Below, one piece after another: positions 49,789 through 61,649 of a DNA stretch of 64,000 bases; within the stretch, counting starts at the first letter, position 1, and each line of letters begins with the position of its first letter. Source of the DNA: Pardosa pseudoannulata (taxonomy: Eukaryota > Arthropoda > Arachnida > Araneae > Lycosidae); the NCBI GenBank assembly GCA_032207245.1, contig CM063508.1:125961728-126025727 (forward strand). The letters run 5' to 3'. A program made the position numbers and the translations under genes. Under the pieces are notes generated by a model. The model saw nothing but the letters and a program-made list of their open reading frames with translations, searched no databases and had not been told where the DNA came from.

Positions 49789-50529
49789 TTAAAATATCTG
49801 GCTTTAGCAATTCTTCTTAACTCAAATCTTTCTTGCATCTTGAGAAGGAAAAAAAAATGTAAATAGAACTGCAGGAAAATAGAATTTTAAATTTGCAAAA
49901 AAAAAAAATAAAAAAACATGGTGTTGTAAAACTGCAAACAAGAGGTTTAGAAAAGAAAAGTCAGGAAAATTTATTTTATTTTCTCAAGAAAACTGCGGGA
50001 GTGACAATGCGGCATAACTCGACAAAGGGCAGAATGAATATTAAATTAAAGGTTATAAACAACTTTTCAAGAGAACAATAGGCTCTTTTTCATCGGAAAA
50101 CATTGTGAAGTACCAGTTTGTGTTCTCTCGTCTTCCTTTTGGTCGAAATAATCGCTGTTCGTTGAGGATATCACATTCGGTCACATTATTTCAGCATAAT
50201 AAGGATTCTGACCGTTTGCTTTTTGAGGTTTTTCTTTTCTTTTTACAGAAAAGACGGCAGAGCTTTTCTGACCTTATGTGTCCTTTATTTCTGCAATTCT
50301 TAAACTGTTTATTTTACACCATTCCTTTGTGGAATGCTATAATAGCTTTCTTTGTCACTTCCTGCTCTATAACGAATTATTCAATTATAATTTTATTTCC
50401 GGTTTTGCAAGATTTTTAGCTTAAGGGGACATAGTGCCACCTTTCGAGCTGAAAAGTTTAGATTATAGCATCGTCATTTTAATATAAAAAGTTCTGCTCT
50501 GTTTAGAATAAAATTTTTCCTAGGTCATT
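49789..50529. other. Spacer with unrecognised open frames
   Basis: A + frame of 104 codons (50105-50419) starts MKYQFVFSRLPFGRNNRCSL. It is hydrophobic late in the frame and unrecognised. No splice or promoter context. Confidence 0.3.
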
Positions 50530-50695
50530 CATAAGGGTCTAAGCTTTGAAAAAGCTATTTAGTTTTGTTTTATGAAGTCATACATATTTTTTAAAAACCT
50601 AAAATATATACCCATAAGGGTCTAAGCTTTATAAAAGCTATTTAGTTTTGTTATATAAAGTCATAGATATTTTTTAAAAATTTAAATATTTAAAA
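50530..50695. repeat. Tandem duplication, 83-bp unit
   Basis: CATAAGGGTCTAAGCTTT starts at 50530 and 50613. Confidence 0.9.
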
Positions 50696-50865
50696 ATTTT
50701 TTTATTTATTTTATTATTACGAAAGAGTTCCCTTTTAAATGTTCACAACTCACTTAATTTTTTCCAACTCCCCCCCCCTTTCTAGACATGACATATAATA
50801 AATTTGCAATAAAAATCCTTTTTATTTATGTAACATTATTGAATACGCGTACCTAGTATGCAACT

Positions 50866-52110
50866 TAAATTGAATAATATTTAATTTTCTAATAATTAGT
50901 GACATGTAACTGTAATATTCTTTGTTACATGTATCTTGAAGCACAATTAAAGAATATATCTCTTATATTATTATTATGAATTTATTCGACCAAATATCTA
51001 ACAATATTCGTCCATAGGTATTTGGCCACACTGAATATTCGGCGAATGAGCCTAATAGCAAATAGTGGTTGAATATTTATTACATCCCTCCTTTTATGTA
51101 AGGATAGCAAAATTTGAATAAATATTTAATTTTCTAATAATTAATGTAATGACATGTAACTGCAATATTCTTTGTTACATGTATCTTGAAGCACAATTAA
51201 AGAATATATCTCATATTATTATTATGAATTTATTCGACCAAATATCTAACAATATTCGTCCATAGGTATTTGGCCACACTGAATATTCGGCGAATGAATC
51301 TAATAGCAAATAGTGGTCGAATATTTATTGCCCCCCTCCTTTTATGTAAAGATAGCAAAATTTGAATAAATATTTAATTTTCTAATAATTAATGTAATGA
51401 CATGGGACTGCAATATTCTTTGTTACATGTATCTTGAAGCACAGTTAAAGAATATATCTCTTTTATTATTATTATGAATTTATTCGACGAAATATCTAAC
51501 AATATTCGGCCATAGGTTTTCAGCCACACTGAATATTTGGCGAATGGGTCTAATAGCAAATAGTGGTCGAATATTTATTACATCCCTCCTTTTATGTAAG
51601 GATAGCAAAATTTGAATAAATATTTAATTTTCTAATAATTAATGTAATGACATGGAACTGCAATATTCTTTGTTGCATGTATCTCGAAGAACAGTTAAAG
51701 AATATATCTCTTATATTATTATTATTATGAATTTATTCGACCAAATATCTAACAATATTCGGCCATAGGTATTCGGCCACACTGAATATTCGGCGAATGG
51801 GTCTAATAAGCATTTCGAATATTTATTACATCCGCACTTTTATTTAAGGATTGCAAAATTTGGATAAATATTTAATTTTCTAATAATTAATGCAATGACA
51901 TGTAACTGCAATATTCTTTGTTACATGTATCTTGAAGCACAGTTAAATATATCTTATATTATTATTATGAATTTATTCAACCAAATATCTAACAATATTC
52001 GGCCATAAGTATTCGGCCACACTAAATATTCGGCGAATGGGTCGAATAGCAATTCGAATATTTATTACATCCGCACTTTTATTTAAGGATTGCAAAATTT
52101 GCATTTATAT
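50866..52110. repeat. Tandem array, ~248-bp unit, 5 copies, with hAT end
   Basis: GAATTTATTCGACCAAATAT starts at 50978, 51226, 51476, 51729 and 51969. Each unit includes ATATTCGGCCATAGGTATT-like words and GAATATTTATTACATCCCTC, the complement of a TAGGGATGTAAYAAATATTY-type hAT end. The repeat unit is thus largely transposon terminus. Confidence 0.93.
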
Positions 52111-52551
52111 ATTTCTTTAAGTGAATAGATAAAGTCATAATCTGTTTCTCTGTAAAAAATACTCCAGAAATAAATTTTGTAGCACTGAGAATTTATTATT
52201 ATAGATATTTATTGTATAATTTGTGTCTTATTTTGTAAATCATACCATTAGAAATTGTTACTTGTTCAGCACTAACCATGACAAATGAAAACTGATCAAC
52301 AGCATGTAGACGGTGGGAAAAGACAATCGAAAGAACATTTCCCTTCAGTTAAAAGACAACAAAATGAGAATGGTCTGTTTCCGTACCGTCTGGCGTTCAG
52401 GCTAAATAGAATTTCCTCTCGTCTGCCTTGCTTTTAATGTTGAATCATCTGGCATCTTTTTATCTATTAGGACATTAGCCCGCACGGACGTACTTAACTG
52501 TTTAATGACTTAAGAATGGTTTTGTGCTATTTTGATTTCCCTTCAGTTTTC
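52111..52551. other. Spacer
   Basis: Nothing recognised. Confidence 0.5.
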
Positions 52552-53045
52552 GGTAGTTCTTGTTTTGTCGTCATTTTGAATCTTGCTGCTCTGCTTTGAA
52601 ATAAAGTGTTAAGGCTGACTTTGTTTAAACTATATTTAATCATTTGTTTATAGCAATGATATATTAAAATATTTTTGAGATTGAGATGTATTTAAGAATC
52701 ATAGGATAATTGAAATTAGTTCTTGTTTTGTCGTCATTTTGAATCTTGCTGCTCTGCTTTGAAATATAAAGTGTTAAGCCTGACTTTGTTTAAACTATAA
52801 CGAACCATTTGTTTATAGCAATGGTATATTAAAATATTTTTGAGATTGAGATGGATTTAAGAATCATAGGATAATTGAAAATAGTTCTTGTTTTGTCGTC
52901 ATTTTGATTCTTGCTGCTCTGCTTTGAAATATAAAGTGTTAAGCCTGACTTTGTTTAAACTATAACGGGCCATTTGTTTATAGCAATGATATATTAAAAT
53001 ATTTTTGAGAATGAGATGGATTTAAGAGTCACAGATAATTGAAAT
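52552..53045. repeat. Tandem array, 164-bp unit, 3 copies
   Basis: TTCTTGTTTTGTCGTCATTT starts at 52557, 52720 and 52885. Confidence 0.95.
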
Positions 53046-53619
53046 TACAACATTATTTTCGACTGAATTTTAGAAAACATGGAGTTATTAATAGATGGCA
53101 TCACAAATAAAAATGATAAAATAGTTTACCCTGGACATTTACAAACTGGCTATTCATCAATTTCTTTTTTAATGTCCATGGTAAGTTATTACCACGGTTT
53201 TTGAAATAAGTTAATAAAACGGTATACATAGTCTAGCTTTCATGTAAATTATTAATTTAGAGTTATAAAACTTTGTTCGCATAGACATTGAAGGATAACT
53301 AAATGAATTGTATTAAAAATTCTGCAAAATTTAATAATTATTTTAAAAAAAATTAATTTTTGAAAATTTTTTGCCAATTTTTTGGTTTTACGTTCAAATT
53401 GCCAATATTTTCTCAAAATTTTGCCGTATTGTTACTTAAAAATCTTTTTAATAACATGCATCAAAACATTCAGAAATATCTAATTTTACAGTTTTATTGT
53501 GAAAATCTTTTTTATTTGCATTGAATGCTTGACGAATTGTTTATTGTTTTACCCCTTTACAGAGTCCCCCGAATTGCCTTTGAACAAGAGAAAATCTAAA
53601 GTTAATATTTCCTAAATAC

Positions 53620-54050
53620 CGAAATAAGTTCGTTTTCTTTATAAAATAGATAGCTAATATGCATTAACATTGTTCACAATACCTTCACTTAATACATTAT
53701 AACTATTATAGTAGGAAAGTGTTATTGGATAAATAATAATAATATTATTATGTACATAGGCCACTGTTGCATAAATTGATCACAGGAAACTGAGGAAAAG
53801 TTGGAGCTTGATAGCATTTATGCCAATTTTAATATACTTACTGAAATAAGTTCGTAATTTTTTAAAATAGTTAATATGCAATAACTTTGTTCACAGTACC
53901 TTAACTTAATACCTATTATATCTATTATAGTAGGAGAGTGTGATTGGTTAAATGATATTATTATTATTTACTTAGGCCACTGTTGCATAAATAGAGCACA
54001 GGGAACTGAGGAAAAGTCGGAGCTTGATGGCATTTATGCCAATTTTGGGA
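53620..54050. repeat. Tandem duplication, 222-bp unit
   Basis: GAAATAAGTTCGT starts at 53621 and 53843. Both end in GCATTTATGCCAATTTT. Confidence 0.92.
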
Positions 54051-54139
54051 TGCTTGATTAGTCATTTAATTATGTGGCTGATATAGCTGCTGAATGGGAA
54101 GGGATATTGCTTGATCCCGGACAAACACTTGTTGCCTGA

Positions 54140-54189
54140 CGTATTTGTTTACCTTACGTCACTGTACTGACGTAAGGTAAACAAGTACG
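54140..54189. repeat. 22-bp-arm palindrome rich in ACGT
   Basis: 54140-54161 pairs with 54168-54189 across loop CTGTAC (one mismatch). The inner arms end TTACGTCA/TGACGTAA, CRE-like half sites. Confidence 0.93.
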
Positions 54190-55737
54190 ACGTACTCACG
54201 TCTTTGTATTGACTAGTACGAAAAAGTATATGAAATTTATTTTTTAAGTCTATTTTTTAAGTTCTACTGTGGTAAAATTATTATCAAGTTTTGAGTAAAA
54301 TATGACTATCTTAATTTTATTTGTCAAAATATTAAATAAAGTATTTATTTCATTTAAAACTTTTAACTAGGTATTTTCTGACTTTTTTTTATTGATATAA
54401 TACACAATTAAACAGAAAGGATTTATTTCATTTATTTATTTATTTTTCACATTTTTGATGCATTTTTTTGAAAGATATACCATTGTTAAGCGGTTAATAC
54501 CAGATTTGATACTAGCAACATTCCAGAGATTGTTTTCCCTCCAGATCCAATTGCTTCGAATGTATCAGATTTTAATGATTTTTAATATTTTTTCGCTTCT
54601 GTGGTTACATTTCTATAGAAGTTTACTTACGATGCACTTTGTACAGGTTGCAATTGGAAAACAACTTTTCCGTTACTGTCTGTTATCGGATTTCAAGTGA
54701 CGTAAATTGCGTGATGAAAGATGTTTTTATTATTTACTGCCAGGCATTTTAAACTCGCCATTTTTTTTTCTCGGTATATATTTGATGACGTAATTCAGCA
54801 TGTCTTTTCTCTTATATTTTCACTCATCGACGGCATATTTATTCTTTTATAAAAAGCTAAAATAGGAATTCTTTTGCTTTTATTCAAAGAATAGCAATTT
54901 TTAATTGTTCGGTTTACTTATCTATAAGAACCCTTAAGTAAAAACATAACAAACACGTGTTGATGCAATACTTATCATCGCTTACCATTTTTGGACACTT
55001 GGGGTCGTCAATTCAAAACATAGTTCATAATGTTTTTAATCATAATGTATAAAGCATATGGGTTTGTATGGGATCAGTTAGAGATTCATCCTAGGTTTTC
55101 TTATATTATATAAAATCTTACAGTTCCATTATTAAGGGCTGTAGACATGGCCCGATCACCGCAAAGTTGGGCCCAGGGCCTGATAATCTTTCGGGGCCCA
55201 CCCCCTACCCTCTTTTCAAGGCACAAAAAAAAAAAGTTTCTTAAAGACGATACAAACGAATATTTTTGGAGGAAAGTTTAGATTAATTTCTTTATGTTTA
55301 CATACCTTTGTAATACAGTCGAATGCCAAAAATCTGTATATCCTGAACGATATAAACTGTAACACTTGCAATTAAGTTTTTATATAAAAAATAAAATAAA
55401 TAAGTAATATGTAAATAAGTAAAGTGGAGTGTGTTTTAGATAAAATTGTCAACATTTTAACTGTTTTTATTTAATTTCTGAATAAGGTTTCATGAAATAT
55501 TACTTGAAGAATTAACAAAAAAACATTTTCAAATTTTGTAAATTAAATTGTTTAAAATTTAATGATTAAGTACCAAATTTTAGGGGTACCAGGGCCTAGG
55601 CCCAGTCGGCCAGTGTTTTAATTAGGCTTTGTAGAAATTATTCCACATACGCCTAGTTTTCGATTTTTAATTTCAAACAGTTCTATGTCTTTCGTTAGTT
55701 TAATGTCACAACCACACACATCTACAAAATATACAAA
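54190..55737. other. Spacer with a GC-rich transposon-like pair
   Basis: GGGCCCAGGGCCTGATAATC (55170) and CAGGGCCTAGGCCCAGTCGG (55590) sit at the edges of a ~450-bp AT-rich block and may be termini of an old element. No target duplication was found. The rest is unrecognised. Confidence 0.35.
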
Positions 55738-56303
55738 CATTTATGACTTTCGACACATGACAGTTAATTCATGTTATGTAAAGTTGGGTTAAGGTTCTTG
55801 GAAAAAAACCAGAAAAACCCGATTATCATATATGCCAGGTGTTGACAACACTTGCCAAGGCTGTAACCTTCCCCAAACAGATCGTCCTATCTGCTATCAC
55901 AGAGTTAAAATAATCAATAGAACCAGGTTTATAGCTTATTATTAAGACAATATCTAGGTCTATGTAAGATGAGGTTCTCCAATGGTGAATAGATTTTCGA
56001 ATCTCCCTACACATACAAACATTTATGACTTTCGACACATGGCAGTTAATTCATGTTATATAAAGGTGGGTTAAGGTTCCTTGAAAAAACCCTGAAACAC
56101 TGGATTACTAATTATGCCAGATGTTGACTACACTTGCCAAGGCTGGTTCAAACCTTCCCCAACCAGATCGTCCTATCTGCTATCACAGAGTTAAAAGAAT
56201 CAAAGAGCCAGGTTTATAGCTAGCGTATTACCAAGAAAATATCTAGGTCTGTGAACGATGATAGGTTGTCTAATGGTGAATGGTTTTTCGAATCTTTCTA
56301 CAC
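55738..56303. repeat. Tandem duplication, 282-bp unit
   Basis: CATTTATGACTTTCGACAC starts at 55738 and 56020. TCGTCCTATCTGCTATCAC is shared. Confidence 0.93.
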
Positions 56304-56827
56304 CAGAGAGTGGACATGACTACTTAAGAAAACACGTGTTTAGGTTTGGACTGGTGGACCCTCCGGCCTGCCCTATTTGCCTGCCCATTTTGCCTGACGT
56401 TCACCGCCTGGTACCTGGTCGGTGTGCCTGACGACCGACATGACCATTTGAACACTTGTCCTGGACTTAATGATGTGACAGCTATTTATGTTGCCAAATA
56501 ACTTTATTTGTTTTTTTAAAGTTAGTGAAAAGTTAACCTCTTAACCTCTTCTTGTAAAGTTAGCCTCTATTGGACTGACCGGAATGGATTATTGGCAATC
56601 CTGCCAAAATCTGGCATGAGATTTAAAAAAAAATTAATTTATTAAAAAAGAGTTTTATTAAACAGCTTATTCATTTTAAAAATGAATGAAGGAATGTCTT
56701 TAAAAAAATGAATTCATCGCAGAAAAATATGAAAAATATCATATTCCAGCACTTTTATACAATTGCAAGTTTTTAAATATAGGGAAATGTACTTCGGAAA
56801 CATTGGTGCATTCTCAGTGACTACATG
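56304..56827. other. Spacer
   Basis: Nothing recognised. 56340-56460 is rich in CCTG words (GCCTGCCC, GCCTGACG) but shows no regular period. Confidence 0.45.
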
Positions 56828-56990
56828 GTTGGTTGGTTTTAGAGAGGCACGGTCAATGTTTTGCTCTTCCAGAGATCATTAGACCGAGACCTACTGCGTA
56901 AAGCCGAATCTAAACGACTGCATGCATATATGCTAACAGTGGGACTCTAGTTAGGAACGCCAGCACCATAAATGTTCGGACATTGTACTG
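56828..56990 (-). mobile_element. SINE family 1, diverged
   Basis: Minus strand. TTAGACCGAGACCTACTG and TAAAGCCGAATC are readable. Head and tail are degraded. Confidence 0.65.
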
Positions 56991-58104
56991 TCTGTTCTAT
57001 TTGTTCTCAGCAAATCGTAAAACAAAGCATTTGCATTTTTTTTGTATTATTTGAATAGTTAAACACTCCAGGTACATTTCTTACTGCCATATTCCTCTGG
57101 AATTAAACTAGTAGTTTACGTATGTAAAATAAAAGCAGTTTAAATTAAGATGTTTTGAATCTCTTAAGGCCTTTACACGACAACTTGTGTTAATTTATGA
57201 TTCCTTTTACTGATGGCATGACATTTACGGATTTCATGTGTTATAGCGTAATATTTTCAGTTGATTTATTTTAGTTTATATTGATTTGTGATAAGATCTT
57301 TAATTGGTTGTAAAATTTTCGCTATCACACTAGAAATTCACGTACGTCCAACGAGAAAAAGAATCCTAAATTGAATCTGCTTTTTTAACACGTACATGTT
57401 GCCGTGTAACAAGATCTTTATTCTATCAACGCTATACTTAAAATGACTATTATAGACAATTTATACTATAAAAATGATTATTTTTACGATTGTTATTTTT
57501 TATTTTAATATTTTACGTGAATGCTTTTGATAATGATTCTTGTTTTATTAAAGGAATGTGCAAGAAGAGTTTTCAATTATGGTAATTTTAAAAGATTTAA
57601 TTTAATAATTAATATTTTAGAAATAATTATTAATTCATATTTTTAAAAATAATTAACCCTTTACCTCGAAATTTTATCTACCTTTACGTAGATATATTGC
57701 TAATGGCATTATGCAGGCTTAAAAAGATTTATTAAAAACAAAATAATTTTCACACATCATTGTTACCTTAATAGGCACATTCCATTTTTCACATAAAACA
57801 ATTTCCATCTATAATTAGCTGAGAAAACGCATTAAATAATTGATACATAGTTTATTATTTTCATTATAATTTATTAAATATTTCAATTGTTCAAATATTC
57901 AATATTATGTACAGTCGAAGTCGAACGGGACTATATTGTTATACGTTATTTCCATTGTGTACCATAAAATTTTTTCCATGTTCACGATTGTAAATATCAT
58001 TTTATAATAAAGGTTATATTTCAATTCTTTTTTTATAAAAAGATCAAATTTTCAAGTTCAAAACAAAATGCTCATTAATAATTTTATTTAATATATTTTC
58101 ACTA
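56991..58104. other. AT-rich spacer
   Basis: Nothing recognised. Confidence 0.5.
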
Positions 58105-58545
58105 AGTACCTTAGCAAAGGATAAAATTAATTTTTGCAGTTATTTATCCGCTACTACGAAATTTGTTTTCTATGTACAAAATAAATGGCTCATTAAATAC
58201 TCTGATTCGTTAAATACTCATTAAATTCCTTTCGTTAGCACATAAAAAATAAATTATATTAATTAACCGTAAATTTAATTAATATGTTATTTTATATACA
58301 GTAATATACGGTAAAAACTTATATTAATTAACAGTATATTATCATTAACTGCCTTAGCAAAGGATAAAATTAATTTTTGCACTTATTTATCCGCTACTAC
58401 AAAATTTGTTTTCTATGTACAAAATAAATGGCTCATTAAATACTCTAATTCATTAAATGATCATTAAATGTCTTTCGTTAGCACATATAAAAAATAACTT
58501 ATATTAATTAACCGTAAAAAATATTTTAAAACTTATTTGTTAAGA
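58105..58545. repeat. Tandem duplication, 243-bp unit
   Basis: CCTTAGCAAAGGATAAAATT starts at 58109 and 58352. Confidence 0.92.
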
Positions 58546-59329
58546 AGCCATGCTCATGAATCTTCACAAAGTAAAATGTTCATTTTAATTAATCTCAAAA
58601 TGTTGTGAGCTAGTGTCATTATCATTTGAAAATCATTGACGTCTGATGTATCAGATAAAGCTTGGAATTCGGATGCAGTAAACATTTATGATGAATTGCC
58701 GTTACATGCACGCCAAAAAGAGTGTGACCAAAATACCATAAAATTTCAGATTGAAGTCAAGGACTGTAAATAATCAGTGTTTGCCACGTAAGATGAATCT
58801 TCAGCTGGCAGTTAAAACCGGTGCAGGATTTCGCAAAATATAAATATACATTCAAGTTGCGATACATTCACATTCTTTTAGGATTTGACATCATTTGAAG
58901 TTGTATTTTGCCTTGTTTTGCTGTGTAATATATCTCGGTATGAGGGAGGAGAACTAGATGTGCCGGGTCATTCTGACCTCTGCATTTCTTGCGTCATATT
59001 TTAGTAATTTGTCTTATATTATCCATTGCATTAAACAAAAACTGCATATTATTACTGTCACTCTAACACAAATTCGACATGATTGTTCACAATAATGCGT
59101 GATCAAAATTCTCACCTTTGTTCCGATCGAACTATTTGTTTTGAAATAGATTAGAATCCTCTTTGCCGATATAGTACAAAATTTTGAGTCACTCCTACTA
59201 TACATAATAGAAGGATTTAATAATATTTACAAAAAAATCTGCTCATTTGATCCCTCACATACTACGTTAAGCAATACAGTAATTGAAAAAGAAAATAAAG
59301 AGGAGTAATGACAAACATAGCTTGTTGCC

Positions 59330-59330
<1 letters not shown>
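58546..59330. other. Spacer
   Basis: Nothing recognised. Confidence 0.5.

Positions 59331-59381
<51 letters not shown>
59331..59381. repeat. (TAA)17 trinucleotide microsatellite
   Basis: Uninterrupted TAA units. Confidence 0.97.
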
Positions 59382-59382
<1 letters not shown>

Positions 59383-59445
59383 CACTTAAGAGTCCAAGCA
59401 TGAGTCTATAACAGATATTTTCCCCGCCCACTACTGTAATTCGCT

Positions 59446-59530
59446 GAACGACGGCCGAACAGGTATTCCGCAGCCTTTTGGTAAGAGTTCGTGGATTCGA
59501 ATCCCTTTGCAAATTTGGATGTTCGGAGAA
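59446..59530 (+). mobile_element. SINE family 1, head fragment
   Basis: GAACGACGGCCGAACAGG, then GAGTTCGTGGATTCGAATCC (B box). The body is degraded or absent. Confidence 0.6.
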
Positions 59531-59814
59531 GTTTGGAATAAATTAGGACATATAAAGCTAATGAAATACGTGTCTGTCATTGATATGTAAAAGATTATAA
59601 CTAAATAACAAATAGTTTGAAAAACATTATTTCATTCAAATTTTTTTAAACTATTTCAACTATAGGTAATTTAATAAACAGATGTTACGCATAGTTTATT
59701 TTTTCCTGCCTGATTTGCATTATTTTACTGTGTTTATACATTATTATTTTTCATAGTTAAAAGTCTTCAGAGTATAGTTTTAATCGATTAATGAAAAAAA
59801 AAAAAAATTCTTCT

Positions 59815-59867
59815 AGGGATGTAACAAATATTTGGTCCTTTTGTCAAATATTCGGTCTGGCCGAATA
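59815..59867 (+). mobile_element. hAT-like terminus adjoining the 140-bp array
   Basis: TAGGGATGTAACAAATATTT, then CAAATATTCGGTCTGGCC, resembles the ends of the 21543-22303 element and of the 248-bp array. Confidence 0.6.
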
Positions 59868-60720
59868 CTCGACAGATACTCGTCTTAATACTTATGGCCA
59901 AATATTTTTAGATACTCGTATTTCGACTGATAAAGTCTACATTTTTAAAAGTACATTTCATTGCACTAATTATTAGAAAATCTAACATTTATTAAATTAT
60001 TAAAACACTCGACAGATACTCGTCTTAATACTTATGGGCCGAATATTATTACATACTTGTATTTTGACAATATAAAGTCAAAAAATTTTAAAGTACATTT
60101 CATTGCAATAATTATTAGAAAATTTAACATTTATTAAATTATTAAAACACTCGACAGATACTCGTCTTAATACTTATAGCCGAATATTGTTAGATACCCG
60201 TATATCCACGGGTAAGATGAAAATTTTTTTAGGTACATTTCATTGCAATAATTATTAGAAAAATCTAATATTTATTAAATTATTAAAACATTCGACAAAT
60301 ACTCGTCTTAATATTTACGGCCGAATATTGTTAGATACTCGTATTTCGAGTGATAAAGTCGTATTTCGAGTGATTAAAAATTTTTAATGTGCAATTTATT
60401 GCAATAATTATTGGAAAATTTAACATTTATTAAATTATTGAAACATTCGAAAGATACTCGTCTTAATACTTATGGCCGAATATTGTTAGATACTCGTATT
60501 TCGACGGATAAATTAAAAAAATTTTTAAAAGTATATTTCATTGCAATAATTATTAGAAAATTTAACATTTATTAAATTATTAAAACACTCGACAGATACT
60601 CTTCTTAATACTTATAGCCAAATATTATTAGATACTTGCATTTCGACGGAAAAAGTCAAAACATTTTTAAAGTACATTTCATTGCAATAATTATTAGAAA
60701 ATCTAACATTTATTAAATTC
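59868..60720. repeat. Tandem array, ~141-bp unit, 6 copies
   Basis: CGACAGATACTCGTCTTAAT starts at 59870, 60010, 60152, 60293, 60448 and 60590. Units contain GGCCGAATATTGTTAGATAC. Confidence 0.95.
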
Positions 60721-60969
60721 AAGTTGCATAAGTGTATTATATGATATAAATAAGAACATTTTCTTGTAGCAAATTTATCATCATATATATTTAAGCAAGG
60801 TTTGAAACTTTTTATATAAAAATTCAAGTATATGCAGTTTAAATATGTACAGTTAAATAGAAAGCGGAATCAACAAGGATGGTTATGATCAGTTTAATAA
60901 TAAATAATCAAATTGCTTCCCTCTTAATATCGGTATATAAATAATATGCAATAGGAATGGGATTATATA

Positions 60970-61131
60970 AATATTGATGTACTGCCCTCTAATTAAATGA
61001 CACACGATTATATTGATGTATTGCACTCTAATTAAGTACACACGATTATATTGATGTATTGCACTCTAATTAAATGGCACACGATTATATTGATATATTG
61101 CACTCTAATTAAATGACACACAATTATATAG
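60970..61131. repeat. Tandem array, ~42-bp unit, 4 copies
   Basis: ATTGATGTA(T/C)TGC(A/C)CTCTAATTAA recurs every 40-42 bases. Confidence 0.95.
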
Positions 61132-61649
61132 TTACAATAAAAAATATCAAGTTGTTAAATTTCCTTTAAATATGTAAGGATTAAAAAATCCCTGTTATTA
61201 ATATTTATTTCATTTTTAATTAAAAACTCGAAAATTATTTTAATTACAAAATAAAACCTTTTTAAAAGAAAAGCGTTCTGCCATATCACATTTCTTTACA
61301 TCACTAATTTCCACTTATCTACTCTTTGTAGTTTGAATTGCAGTCGTATTGGAAATTAATGGTGAATTTTCTCGTGTTTTCGACGTGTGTCGCCAATTGC
61401 TTGTAAAGGGACTTCCTATATGCATTATTCATACTGGAATAACAATTTATTGTGTTAGCGTGCATATTTATTAGTCTGACTTCTATTATGTCTTCAAGTG
61501 TGTGGAATATATATAATTGGAGGAAAATGGCTTCATTGATTACAAGAAAATAAGCGTTTCTTCCTTGAAAATTATTCTCATGAATTGTAAGCTTTATAAA
61601 TTTATCCTGCTCTGAAAATATCCATTTTATTTCTAGCTTTTAAATGAAA
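61132..61649. other. Spacer
   Basis: Nothing recognised. Confidence 0.5.

Noticed and set aside
50105..50419. 104-codon hydrophobic frame
   Set aside because: No recognisable family, no splice or promoter context. T-rich DNA gives hydrophobic frames by composition.
55140..55625. GC-rich pair flanking an AT-rich block as a complete transposon
   Set aside because: The ends are not clear inverted repeats and no target duplication was seen.
59868..60720. CRISPR-like regular repeats
   Set aside because: The whole 141-bp unit is repeated without unique spacers, and the context is a eukaryotic genome.
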